The notes beneath the pieces were generated by a model. It worked only from the letters and a program-made list of their open reading frames with translations. It was not told the origin of the DNA and ran no database searches. Of a DNA stretch of 64,000 nt, positions 25,603 to 34,371 are shown piece by piece. Numbering within the stretch: position 1 is the stretch's first letter; every line of letters starts with the position of its first letter. The stretch comes from Niallia alba. Its GTDB lineage: Bacteria > Bacillota > Bacilli > Bacillales > Cytobacillaceae. Where the stretch lies: contig NZ_JABBPK010000001.1 of NCBI RefSeq assembly GCF_012933555.1, forward strand, positions 3,016,001 through 3,080,000, written 5' to 3'. A program made the translations under genes and the position numbers.

Positions 25603-26574
25603 TTAAAACCACTTGTTTCCCTGACGAATCAGTTCATGTAATGTTTGCTGCTTTTTCAAGTACCAATCCGTTATAAGCAAGGGTTCATTATGCTCGCTAC
25701 ATGTTTGCCACTTTTTCTTTATTTTCTTTTTATACCAATCCTTTCTTTTCCCTTCACGATGCTTGACTACCGGATAAGCAACTCGGAGTATGGGTGTCGT
25801 ATTGGCTAATTTTGGGTATATATATTTTTCATAATCATATCTTGAACCAGTATGTTCTATTTTTCTTGCAAAATCATAGAACTCTTGATATAAATTAGAT
25901 TTAAATAAAAGGCTTGCTAATGTATTCCCTAGCTTAATTCGTTCGTTAAGAGAAGTGAAGTTAGAAACGCTAGCCCCGTAAAGTTTCCCTTGTAAAGTTG
26001 GAAAAAGTACGGCATTAAAATGGAGAAAATCCTGAAAAAGATACGGAAAGTAATGAAGGACATGATGCTTGATTCTTGCGTTTTCAATGACAGGTTGTTG
26101 AATCACATTTTGTTCATTGATAATTAAACTATTCATTAATCTTTTTTTATTCTTTGTCTCCCAATACTTTAACCATTCTTCTTCCATAAAAGAGGAAACT
26201 TGAAAAAACTTTAATAAATGAAACATTGGCAAGTTTTTTTTCGTCGAATATTCATAGAGTAGTAATTGAGGAAATGCATCATTAAAAATAAGCCAGTTTG
26301 CTTTCTCATAGGTCAAGTAGATTTGCTTCCTTTTTTCCTGACTAACTACTTGCGGCAGCCATAGTCCATTTAAATCACCCATATTCCAGCCAGCATTTCT
26401 TGAAACTTGGCTTGCAAGAAATGCCCATTGGATTTCTTTATTTTTGTTATAATAGCAGAGATAGGCTTTGGTCCTTGAAATATTGTCTAAGTTGCACTTA
26501 TCGGTAATTAGCCTTATTCTAGTTATAAGTTTTTCTTCTTCTAACGAAGAAAAATATGATTTTTTACCTATCAA
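25603..26574 (-). CDS. yppC: YppC, DUF2515 protein
   Basis: A 323-residue soluble protein of the DUF2515 family, function unknown. Characteristic pieces are NISRTKAYLCYYN, WAFLASQVSRNAGWNMGDL near residue 70 and IYLTYEKANWLIFNDAFPQL near 115. I choose TTG at 26574 because GAGGTG lies 6 bases upstream; a GTG at 26583 is inside that signal. It is divergent from recU across an 89-bp spacer, the same arrangement as in B. subtilis. Confidence 0.82.
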   Translation of the reverse strand: MIGKKSYFSSLEEEKLITRIRLITDKCNLDNISRTKAYLCYYNKNKEIQWAFLASQVSRNAGWNMGDLNGLWLPQVVSQEKRKQIYLTYEKANWLIFNDAFPQLLLYEYSTKKNLPMFHLLKFFQVSSFMEEEWLKYWETKNKKRLMNSLIINEQNVIQQPVIENARIKHHVLHYFPYLFQDFLHFNAVLFPTLQGKLYGASVSNFTSLNERIKLGNTLASLLFKSNLYQEFYDFARKIEHTGSRYDYEKYIYPKLANTTPILRVAYPVVKHREGKRKDWYKKKIKKKWQTCSEHNEPLLITDWYLKKQQTLHELIRQGNKWF

Positions 26575-26608
26575 ATTGTTCACCTCTTATGAACGCTTTA
26601 TGGTATTA

Positions 26609-26636
26609 TTGTTTGTTGATTGCAATAAGTTATACT
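26609..26636 (+). promoter_or_regulatory. Candidate promoter of recU-ponA
   Basis: TTGTTT (26609-26614), a 16-bp spacer and TATACT (26631-26636), 28 bases before the recU start. Confidence 0.45.
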
Positions 26637-26663
26637 TTGAAAGAATCTTTGTGAGGTGAAAAA

Positions 26664-27269
26664 ATGAAGATTCATTATCCAAATGGAAAAAGATATACAC
26701 CTGTAAAAAATGTAAATACTAAATCGCAAAAAAAAATAAGTTATAGTAACCGAGGAATGAACTTAGAAGATGATTTGAATGAAACGAATAAGTATTACTT
26801 AGAATTTGGGAAGGCCGTCATACATAAAAAGCCGACACCTGTTCAAATCGTTCAAGTCGATTATCCGAAGAGAAGTGCTGCCGTCATTAAAGAAGCCTAT
26901 TTTAAACAAGCTTCCACTACAGACTATAACGGTGTTTATAAAGGAAAATATGTCGACTTTGAAGCGAAAGAAACGAAGCATACTACTTCTTTTCCGCTTA
27001 ATAACTTCCATGAACACCAAATTAAACATATGCGGATGGTATGTGAACAACAAGGAATTTGCTTTGTCATTATCTCTTTTTCAGAAACAAATGAAATATT
27101 CTACTTAGATGCAGGAAAACTCTTTATATTTTGGGAAAGAATGATAAATGGCGGAAGAAAATCGATCACAAAACAAGAACTAGCAATCAATGGTCATTCC
27201 ATTAGCCTAGGTTATCAGCCTCGAATTGACTATATTAAAGTGATTGATACTATTTATGAATTCAACTAA
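26664..27269 (+). CDS. recU: Holliday junction resolvase RecU
   Basis: A 201-residue homodimeric nuclease that cuts Holliday junctions in recombination and chromosome segregation. The N-terminal stretch with [17 protein letters not shown], the active-site strand [14 protein letters not shown] near residues 95-108 (Asp, Glu, Lys catalytic set) and the [17 protein letters not shown] helix are all present. ATG at 26664 has GAGGTG 6 bases upstream. ponA follows after a short gap; the recU-ponA pair is conserved in Bacillus. Confidence 0.95.
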   Translation: MKIHYPNGKRYTPVKNVNTKSQKKISYSNRGMNLEDDLNETNKYYLEFGKAVIHKKPTPVQIVQVDYPKRSAAVIKEAYFKQASTTDYNGVYKGKYVDFEAKETKHTTSFPLNNFHEHQIKHMRMVCEQQGICFVIISFSETNEIFYLDAGKLFIFWERMINGGRKSITKQELAINGHSISLGYQPRIDYIKVIDTIYEFN

Positions 27270-27305
27270 TTCCTTTTGTTTTTAGAAAGAAAGGTAGGAA
27301 CAATT

Positions 27306-29981
27306 ATGACAGATAAATATCAAACGCGAGAGGAGCGCCGCAAACAACTGGAAACCTCAAAGAAAAATGCTCCTAAAAAAGCACAGAAAAAAAGTGGTAA
27401 GAATTTGTTTAAACGCGTTCTGCTTATTTTATTAACAATCGGTATCATTGGTATTATTGCAGGCGGAGTAACATTTGCCATAATGGTTAAAGATGCACCC
27501 GAATTGAATCCAGAGACTTTAAAGGACCCTATTTCTTCTACGATCTATGACAAGAATAATAAGGAGATAGCAAAAGTAGGTGCCGTAAATCGGGACTATG
27601 TAAACTATGAAGATATCCCTGATTTAGTAAAAGATGCGTTTATCGCAACCGAAGATTCACGCTTCTTTAAACATCATGGAATCGATCCTATCCGCTTAGG
27701 TGGGGCAGTAATAGCAAACTTTAGAAATGGTTTTGGTTCAGAAGGCGCAAGTACGATAACACAGCAAGTTGTGAAAAACTTCTTCTTTAACCAGCCACAA
27801 AAAACATTAAATCGTAAAGCACAAGAAGCATGGCTTGCCTTAGAGTTAGAACGCAAGTACTCAAAAGAAGAAATATTTGAAATGTATGTTAATAAAATCT
27901 TTATGTCTGAAAATATGAGCGGGGTTAAAACCGCAGCAAAAGTTTATTTTGATAAAAACTTAGACGAGTTAACATTGCCAGAGGCTGCCCTCTTAGCAGG
28001 AATGCCACAGGCGCCAAATGCCTATAATCCATTTAATAATCCAGAAAGGGCAGAAAAAAGACGTAATATTGTCTTATCCTTAATGCATCAACATGGATAT
28101 ATTTCAAAAGCAGAAATGGAAGAAGCACAAAAGACTTCTGTGGAAGATTCATTAGTTGCAAAAGAGGATCGTCAAACAAATGATCTACCGTATGATCCAT
28201 TTATAAAACAAGTTATTGCCGAAATCGAGAAAAAATATCCAGATGTTAATGTATTTACAGATGGATTAGAAATTTATACAACGATGGATAAAGAAGCACA
28301 GGAATATGTGGAAGAATTAATGTACGAAGGAGAGATTGTCCCATTCCCTGACGAACAATTCCAAGCTGGAATTACCTTACTAGATACGAAAACAGGCGGA
28401 ATTTTAGCTCTTGGAGGTGACCGCGATCCAGATGTAAAGCTCGGGACAAACTATGCAACAGATATGAAGCGCCAGCCTGGATCAACCGCTAAGCCTATCC
28501 TTGACTACGGTCCAGCTGTTGAACATTTAAAATGGGGAACTTATCAAACGATTGTAGATGAGCGTACTACCTATTCAAATGGAACACCAATTAGTAACTG
28601 GGATAATAGCTATAAGGGATCTATGACTATGCGAAAAGCGTTAGAAATGTCAAGAAACATTCCTGCTCTTAAAGCTTTCCAAGCAGTCGGTGCTGAAAAA
28701 GCTAAAGATTTTGCAGTAAATCTAGGCATTCCGCTAGAGAATGCCTATGAATCCTATGCTATTGGAGCATTTGAAGCTAGCACACTAGAAATGGCTGGAG
28801 CATATAGTGCCTTTGGTAATGAAGGTGTATATAATACACCACATGCTGTGCGCTCCTTTAAATTAAAAGATGGTACTAAAATAAATATGGAGCCTAAATC
28901 AAAAGTAGTGATGCAGGATTATACCGCATTCCTCATAACTGATATGTTAAAAGGTGTACTTACAAGCAGTGATGGAACGGGAAATCTTGCTAATGTTCCA
29001 GGATTGCCTGTTGCTGGTAAGACAGGAACGACCAACTATTCGCAAGAAGAACGAACCAAATGGGGCATAACAGATTCTAGAAGTGTTCCAGATGCTTGGT
29101 TTGCTGGCTATACAACTAATTTTACTATGGCCGTATGGACTGGATACACGGAACGCAAAAACCCACTCACTCCTGGACCAAACCAGAAAATTGCTCAACA
29201 GATTTTCAAAGCAGTGATGAGCCATATTTCGGAAGATGTAGAAACAGCTGATTTTAAGAAGCCTGATAGTGTTGAAACAGTAAAAATCGAAAAAGGTACG
29301 TTTCCGGCAAGATTAGCAAGTTCTTATACACCAAGTAGTCAAATCCAAACCGAGTATGCCGTTAAAGGAAATATTCTGAACGAAGTATCACAAAAGTACA
29401 ATAAACCTAATACTCCTACTGGAGTGAAAGCAACTTATAATGAGAACAGTGATGAAATCGATCTATCTTGGGACTATGGTGACAAAGAGGGCGTCAAATT
29501 TGACGTAAGTGTAAGTGTTGATGGTGGAGCTAATGAGCAATTGACTGTTACTTCTGACACAAGCTTAAAGATTGCCAAACCAACGCCTGGCAGCACCTAT
29601 ACCTTTACTGTAAAAGCAATTAAAAATGATCAGGATAGTGATCCTGCATCTGGCAGTATTTCCGTCCCAGCAAAAATCGAGGAACAGCCACCTGAGGATC
29701 CAAATGAGACAATAGATGACGAGGATGACCAAGACGATCCTAATGGCGAAGATTCTGATGACAATCAGGATGATGGAGACAATGAAGACTCTGATAATGG
29801 GGAAGAAAATAACAACAATCAAAGTAACAATAACGGGAATAACAACGATAATGGCAATAATGGTGGAAATAATAGTGGAAACAATACTGGTAACAACAAT
29901 GGTCAAAATAATACGAATTCCAATGATGCTAACCAAAACCAAAGCCGAAATAGAGAACAGAATCGAAATGATTCCCAATAA
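27306..29981 (+). CDS. ponA: Bifunctional penicillin-binding protein 1A/1B
   Basis: An 891-residue class A PBP. Order: cytoplasmic basic tail (TREERRKQ), one membrane helix (about residues 37-59), GT51 glycosyltransferase (EDSRFFKHHG, GASTITQQVVKN, and YVNKIFM), transpeptidase with STAK (RQPGSTAKPI), SRN (EMSRNIPA) and KTGTT, then a fibronectin type III-like domain (about 705-790), and a C-terminal stretch of roughly 100 residues, first Asp/Glu-rich and then Asn/Gly-rich. The ATG at 27306 follows AGGTAGG. It polymerises and crosslinks peptidoglycan at the division site with GpsB. The stop codon touches repeat copy 7. Confidence 0.95.
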   Translation: MTDKYQTREERRKQLETSKKNAPKKAQKKSGKNLFKRVLLILLTIGIIGIIAGGVTFAIMVKDAPELNPETLKDPISSTIYDKNNKEIAKVGAVNRDYVNYEDIPDLVKDAFIATEDSRFFKHHGIDPIRLGGAVIANFRNGFGSEGASTITQQVVKNFFFNQPQKTLNRKAQEAWLALELERKYSKEEIFEMYVNKIFMSENMSGVKTAAKVYFDKNLDELTLPEAALLAGMPQAPNAYNPFNNPERAEKRRNIVLSLMHQHGYISKAEMEEAQKTSVEDSLVAKEDRQTNDLPYDPFIKQVIAEIEKKYPDVNVFTDGLEIYTTMDKEAQEYVEELMYEGEIVPFPDEQFQAGITLLDTKTGGILALGGDRDPDVKLGTNYATDMKRQPGSTAKPILDYGPAVEHLKWGTYQTIVDERTTYSNGTPISNWDNSYKGSMTMRKALEMSRNIPALKAFQAVGAEKAKDFAVNLGIPLENAYESYAIGAFEASTLEMAGAYSAFGNEGVYNTPHAVRSFKLKDGTKINMEPKSKVVMQDYTAFLITDMLKGVLTSSDGTGNLANVPGLPVAGKTGTTNYSQEERTKWGITDSRSVPDAWFAGYTTNFTMAVWTGYTERKNPLTPGPNQKIAQQIFKAVMSHISEDVETADFKKPDSVETVKIEKGTFPARLASSYTPSSQIQTEYAVKGNILNEVSQKYNKPNTPTGVKATYNENSDEIDLSWDYGDKEGVKFDVSVSVDGGANEQLTVTSDTSLKIAKPTPGSTYTFTVKAIKNDQDSDPASGSISVPAKIEEQPPEDPNETIDDEDDQDDPNGEDSDDNQDDGDNEDSDNGEENNNNQSNNNGNNNDNGNNGGNNSGNNTGNNNGQNNTNSNDANQNQSRNREQNRNDSQ

Positions 29982-30064
29982 AGTAAAACTTCCATAAGTG
30001 TGGGTCCCCACTTATGGTTAGTTGAACCAAGCGGCCCCTTTATGGACAGTAAGAGTAGGATAAA
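29980..30064. repeat. bcr1-like repeat, short form, copy 7
   Basis: An 85-bp copy lacking the right arm. The ponA stop codon TAA lies within its left ATAAA flank. The left hairpin is CCATAAGTG with CACTTATGG, with compensating changes relative to the other copies. The end is GAGTAGGATAAA. Confidence 0.8.
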
Positions 30065-30072
30065 CTGACGTG

Positions 30073-30116
30073 TAAAAGAAGAGGACAATTCCAACCGGAA
30101 TGGTCCTCTTCTTTTA
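30073..30116. terminator. Bidirectional terminator between ponA and ypoC
   Basis: AAAAGAAGAGGAC pairs with GTCCTCTTCTTTT, extended by ATTCC with GGAAT. It lies between converging genes; the ypoC stop codon falls at its edge. Confidence 0.85.
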
Positions 30117-30632
30117 TTTAGATTTTCTATTCAATCTTATTAATTTGATCGCATGCTGTTTTTCTAATTCTTTAAACAGCTCATCCAATTGTTTATAGGA
30201 ATGATACCCATTTAATCTTTTTAGAATAAACTGGAGCCGATCTTCTAAATTGAAAGGTTTTATTTCTAAGCTACTGTCTACCAAACCATTTCTTAATACG
30301 ACTGGTTTTTCGTTAAGCCAATATAAACATTCTAAAAAGTATTCCATTCCAATCGTTAGTCCCTGCTGAAGTCTAATCGTATCCCTCTCTTCTGCAAACG
30401 ATTGTAATTCCTGTTTAAGCTGTTTCCACTTTTCCAAAACCAATTTTACACATTCAGAAAAGTTTGCTGTATTCCAAGGCTGATAACCTTCTTTATTATG
30501 GTAATAATTAGCTTCATGTAAAAAAGCTGGTGTTAATACTAAGCAATCAGTCACGATAGAAGGAAATTTTTTTACAACCGGGAACGGTCCATATAAAAGC
30601 TCAATTGGTGCATCTAATTGATGATTATCCAT
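30114..30632 (-). CDS. ypoC: YpoC, conserved protein
   Basis: A 172-residue cytosolic protein of unknown function, assigned as YpoC from its place directly after nth and its length. Features: FVLTPAF-like VLTPAFLHEANYYHN near residue 31, EYFLECLYWLNEKPV near 97 and NLEDRLQFILKRLNGYHSYK near 130. Its ATG overlaps the nth stop codon (TAATG), so it is translationally coupled to nth. Confidence 0.8.
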   Translation of the reverse strand: MDNHQLDAPIELLYGPFPVVKKFPSIVTDCLVLTPAFLHEANYYHNKEGYQPWNTANFSECVKLVLEKWKQLKQELQSFAEERDTIRLQQGLTIGMEYFLECLYWLNEKPVVLRNGLVDSSLEIKPFNLEDRLQFILKRLNGYHSYKQLDELFKELEKQHAIKLIRLNRKSK

Positions 30633-31288
30633 TATACAACACCTTTAGTCTTCATTCTTTTTTTTCCTTCTCTACACAAAGCTAAAAGTGGACAAACCGC
30701 ACATTGAGGATTTTGCGCCTTACAGTGATACCTTCCAAAAAAAATCATACGATGATGTGTCACAGACCATTCATCTTTCGGAACTTTTTTCATCAAAGTT
30801 TTTTCTACTTCTAAAACAGAGTCTTTCCATCGACAAATTCCTAATCGTTTACTGACCCTTTCAACATGTGTATCGACAGCAATAGCGGGGATATTATAAG
30901 CAACAGAAACGACTACATTGGCCGTTTTTCTTCCGACCCCTGGTAAGTTAATCAATTCATCTCGATCCATTGGAATTTCACCATTATATTTTTCCAAAAC
31001 CATTTGACAAAGCTTTTGAATATTTTTGGCTTTATTTCGATATAAACCAATGGACCGAATATCATTCTGCAATTCTTCTATGGGAACACTTAAGTAGTCT
31101 TCTGGGGTTTTATACTTTTGAAATAAATTTTTAGTTACCTTATTAACTAGTGCATCGGTACATTGTGCGGATAACGATACGGCAATAACCAATTCAAAGG
31201 GGTTAGAATGAACCAATTCACAATGTGCCTCTGGGAACATTTCCCCCATCGTATCCAGACAATATCTAATTTCATCTTTTTTTAGCAT
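30632..31288 (-). CDS. nth: Endonuclease III
   Basis: A 218-residue DNA glycosylase/AP lyase for oxidised pyrimidines. The helix-hairpin-helix with catalytic lysine is LINLPGVGRKTANVV near residues 108-122; the catalytic Asp follows in AVDTHVERVSKRLG. The [4Fe-4S] cluster is C-x6-C-x2-C-x5-C in CKAQNPQCAVCPLLALC. ATG at 31288 has GGAGG 5 bases upstream; upstream codons extend into a repeat and are not used. dnaD lies 490 bp upstream, separated by a repeat insertion. Confidence 0.95.
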   Translation of the reverse strand: MLKKDEIRYCLDTMGEMFPEAHCELVHSNPFELVIAVSLSAQCTDALVNKVTKNLFQKYKTPEDYLSVPIEELQNDIRSIGLYRNKAKNIQKLCQMVLEKYNGEIPMDRDELINLPGVGRKTANVVVSVAYNIPAIAVDTHVERVSKRLGICRWKDSVLEVEKTLMKKVPKDEWSVTHHRMIFFGRYHCKAQNPQCAVCPLLALCREGKKRMKTKGVV

Positions 31289-31326
31289 GTAATCCTCCGA
31301 AATGAATAAACTTTCTTCTATACAAT

Positions 31327-31513
31327 AGGCTGTTATCGTAAAGTTTGTTGCGATTACCCGCACCGGAATACACTTCGCTTTCCGTGGGGCTAGGCTTAAG
31401 CCTCCTCAGCTTTGCCTCCGGGGTCTCAGATTGTCTCGCTAATCCCGGCTGCTCCATTTTTCCAACTATTTCTTTTTCCTATTGAAAAAACAACAATCCT
31501 TTAGAAAACAACC
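31327..31513. repeat. GGCTGTTTTC spacer repeat, copy between dnaD and nth
   Basis: Ends AGGCTGTTATCGTAAAGTTT and TTAGAAAACAACC; central part CCGGAATACACTTCGCTTTC, GGGGTCTCAGATTGTCTCGC and CGGCTGCTCC. It starts 38 bp upstream of the nth start codon. The rest of the spacer (31514-31775) holds a promoter candidate and no gene. Confidence 0.8.
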
Positions 31514-31616
31514 ATACAAAAAAAGGTCGTCCTAAGAATAGATTGAGATTCTTTCATTTATCCAAGTAGTTTTTTTCTACTAGATATGTCTTGTAATGAA
31601 GTCTAAACCATTTATT

Positions 31617-31646
31617 CTTATAACAATCCCAGTTTTACGTAGTCAA
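31617..31646 (-). promoter_or_regulatory. Candidate promoter of nth-ypoC
   Basis: TTGACT (31641-31646), an 18-bp spacer and TATAAG (31617-31622) on the minus strand. The transcript would cross the spacer repeat before nth. Confidence 0.45.
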
Positions 31647-31775
31647 ACTTTTATATGAATGAACATTGTGTAAAGGAAGGAAGCAACCTACTTTCCTATT
31701 ATCTCTAATAGTCAGCCTTCCACTTCACAATAATCAGTCATTCACTTACATTTACTTACTGTATCAATCTTAGCA

Positions 31776-32486
31776 TTATTGATCTAACCAATTATAAAAC
31801 GGTACTGCTTTTTTACTTGATGATTCCTCTCTCTGCTCGACTTTATATCCAGCTGTCTGATGCTGTCTAAACTTTTTCCCGTGGCTTTTCGCTTGTTCGA
31901 TTGTCTTAATACCATTCTTCTTCCATTCAAACAAAATCCGATCAATATAACGAAAATTTAATTTACCCGAAATTACTGCTTCACGAAGAGCTGCTTTAAT
32001 AATAACCATTTCATGCTGATCATCGTCTACCCACATATTTAGCGTTTCAATTTCAAAAGGAGATAGAGGTCTTCCAAATTCCTGTTCAAAGCAAGTATAT
32101 AAATCTGATTCCTCTTTTTCTATTAAAGCTTCTTCTTCTTTTTTATTATTTAGCAAAAATTGTTCTATTAATTTATTCCAAAGAGGCTCTAATGAATAGC
32201 GTTCATACCGAATTCCGGTATCACTGTTACCATCCAGTATTTCAATAAAACCTTTTCTGATTAACTGGCTCAATAATTCATGACATTCATTAATATCTAT
32301 AGTCATTTGTGCAGATATTTCCGCCGGTGTCGGAAAATCATTACCTCGCTCTAAATAATAGTGCACCTGTAACAAAAGGACTAATTCTTTTTCATTTATT
32401 TTCAATTGTTTGTAATTTGTTAGAAGTGTGGAAGGAATATTGATATTCCCTTCTTGCAACCATTTTAAAAAAATTGTTTGATTCAT
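31776..32486 (-). CDS. dnaD: Replication initiation protein DnaD
   Basis: A 236-residue primosomal protein that remodels DNA and helps load helicase at oriC and restart sites. The N-terminal winged helix (about residues 20-95: LLQVHYYLERG, TPAEISAQM) is followed by the DnaD/DnaB2 domain with FEQEFGRPLSPFEIETLNMW near 130 and a YIDRILFEW-type motif near 185. ATG at 32486 has GAGGTG 6 bases upstream. asnS lies upstream on the same strand in the usual order asnS-dnaD-nth-ypoC. Confidence 0.93.
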   Translation of the reverse strand: MNQTIFLKWLQEGNINIPSTLLTNYKQLKINEKELVLLLQVHYYLERGNDFPTPAEISAQMTIDINECHELLSQLIRKGFIEILDGNSDTGIRYERYSLEPLWNKLIEQFLLNNKKEEEALIEKEESDLYTCFEQEFGRPLSPFEIETLNMWVDDDQHEMVIIKAALREAVISGKLNFRYIDRILFEWKKNGIKTIEQAKSHGKKFRQHQTAGYKVEQREESSSKKAVPFYNWLDQ

Positions 32487-32653
32487 TAAAGACACCTCTA
32501 ATCAAGTATATCATGTTGGCCATAAGCATGTAATAATGAAAATCACCCAAACCTAGCAATAGTTAACAAAAGATTATTTTGTAATATTTGTTGCTAGAAG
32601 TGAGGAGCTTACCAAAAAGAAGAAGGGAGAAAATGAGGATTGTGAACAAGGTG

Positions 32654-32686
32654 AAACCTCACATTGAAAATTCGATGTGAGGTTTT
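32654..32686. terminator. Hairpin between asnS and dnaD
   Basis: AAACCTCACAT pairs with ATGTGAGGTTT. Downstream of asnS; T-rich only on the plus-strand side, so termination of asnS is possible but not certain. Confidence 0.45.
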
Positions 32687-32726
32687 CCTTAGACTAACTT
32701 TCCGTATTTTCTACCCTACTCTTTGA

Positions 32727-34022
32727 TCATGGATATAGACGATTTAATAGTCTTGGGAAAGGAATCGTTTCACGAACGTGCTCTACTCCCGAAATCCAAG
32801 CAACTGTTCTTTCTAGCCCTAGACCAAAACCAGAATGTGGCACCGAACCATATTGTCTTAGCTCTAAATACCATTTATAAGTTTCTGGATCTAATTGATG
32901 CTCTTCGACGCGCTTACTTAAAAGATCCATATCATGAATACGCTCAGAACCACCAATAATTTCTCCATAGCCTTCAGGAGCAATTAAATCTGCACAAAGC
33001 ACAACATCTTCTCTTTCTGGATGTGGCTGCATATAAAAAGGTTTAATTTTAGTTGGATAATGTGTAATAAACACAGGTTTATCAAAACTTTCCGCAATAG
33101 CCGTTTCGTGTGGAGACCCAAAATCATCTCCCCACTCAATATCATCAAAACCTTTTTCATGTAAGAATGTAATCGCATCATCATAGCTTATTCTTGGGAA
33201 TGGCGCAGTAATATTCTCTAATTTAGAAATATCTCTTCCTAGTGTTTTAAGCTCTAATTGACAATTTTTCAACACGGACTGAACGACATAAGAAACATAT
33301 TGTTCTTGAACTTCTAAGTTTTCTTCAAACTCTACAAACGCCATTTCTGGTTCGATCATCCAGAATTCAATTAGATGGCGACGCGTTTTTGATTTTTCTG
33401 CACGGAAAGTTGGTCCGAATGAAAACACTTTTCCTAACGCCATTGCTGCAGCTTCCATATAAAGCTGTCCACTTTGTGACAGATATGCATCTTCTTCAAA
33501 GTACTTTGTTGCAAATAGTTCCGTTGTACCTTCTGGAGCACTTCCAGTTAAAATTGGCGGATCTACCTTCACAAATCCATTTTCATTGAAAAATTCATAA
33601 GTAGCACGAATTATTTCATTTCTTACTTTCATTACTGCATGCTGACGTTTTGAACGCAGCCATAAGTGACGATTATCCATTAAAAATTCTGTTCCATGCT
33701 CTTTTGGCGTAATAGGATAGTCTGTAGAAGTATGAATCAATTCCACATTTGTTACAAGTAATTCATATCCAAACGGAGAACGTTCATCCTTTTGGACCGT
33801 ACCAGTAACATATACAGATGATTCCTGTGTAATAGATTTAGCTGTTTGGAATACTTCTTCCGCTACATCACTTTTAACAATTACTCCTTGTACAAATCCT
33901 GATCCATCACGAAGCTGTAAAAAGGCAATTTTACCACTAGATCGCTTGTTGGCAATCCATGCACCTACTTTAACCTCTTTATCAACATATTTTGGTAACT
34001 CGGCAATAGTTGCTTTAATCAC
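32727..34022 (-). CDS. asnS: Asparaginyl-tRNA synthetase
   Basis: A 431-residue class II aminoacyl-tRNA synthetase. The N-terminal OB anticodon-binding domain shows [20 protein letters not shown]. The catalytic core has the class II motif 2 ([15 protein letters not shown]) and motif 3 ([15 protein letters not shown]), and the end is the usual RLLNRLYP. I use GTG at 34022, with GGAGGAG 6 bases upstream, which matches the family N-terminus; the longer frame from 34043 begins in the ribosome site. It has its own sigma-A promoter and a leader of about 150 bases. Confidence 0.95.
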   Translation of the reverse strand: MIKATIAELPKYVDKEVKVGAWIANKRSSGKIAFLQLRDGSGFVQGVIVKSDVAEEVFQTAKSITQESSVYVTGTVQKDERSPFGYELLVTNVELIHTSTDYPITPKEHGTEFLMDNRHLWLRSKRQHAVMKVRNEIIRATYEFFNENGFVKVDPPILTGSAPEGTTELFATKYFEEDAYLSQSGQLYMEAAAMALGKVFSFGPTFRAEKSKTRRHLIEFWMIEPEMAFVEFEENLEVQEQYVSYVVQSVLKNCQLELKTLGRDISKLENITAPFPRISYDDAITFLHEKGFDDIEWGDDFGSPHETAIAESFDKPVFITHYPTKIKPFYMQPHPEREDVVLCADLIAPEGYGEIIGGSERIHDMDLLSKRVEEHQLDPETYKWYLELRQYGSVPHSGFGLGLERTVAWISGVEHVRETIPFPRLLNRLYP

Positions 34023-34181
34023 AATTAACTCCTCCAAAAACAAATAAATATATGTACTTAAATAGAGACTGCGGTTCTCTCTATACGAAAATAAAGGATA
34101 TCTAAAACCGCTTCTTCCTACCGTTAGTAGAAGACTTAGTAGAAAACATACTAGTTAAGATAAAAAATATTCTACCAAAAC

Positions 34182-34210
34182 ATTATACCTTTACATCCTA
34201 AGACAATCAA
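34182..34210 (-). promoter_or_regulatory. Sigma-A promoter of asnS
   Basis: TTGATT (34205-34210), a 17-bp spacer and a consensus TATAAT (34182-34187). The leader down to the GTG contains two short hairpins (around 34115-34135 and 34063-34085) but no clear T-box. The remaining part of the 34023-34371 spacer shows nothing else. Confidence 0.75.
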
Positions 34211-34371
34211 CACTATCGATCCTTCTAGGTAACAAAATTCATATTTAAAAACCAATACCTCTATCTCTATTAAAGCGATTTTCACACGTCCTTCCATTAA
34301 AAATGGTGAATAGAAAAGAGAATGCCAAGTAAGATTCGATAATCCTTATTGACATCCTCTACAAAAATCGC

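Noticed and set aside
29565-30011. A 148-residue minus-strand frame, Ile/Val-rich
   Set aside because: Antisense to the Asp/Asn-rich tail of ponA; the apparent hydrophobicity is a mirror of GAT and AAT codons.
34023-34181. T-box or other riboswitch in the asnS leader
   Set aside because: The leader has small hairpins and an AACCGC piece, but no full T-box antiterminator sequence or terminator.
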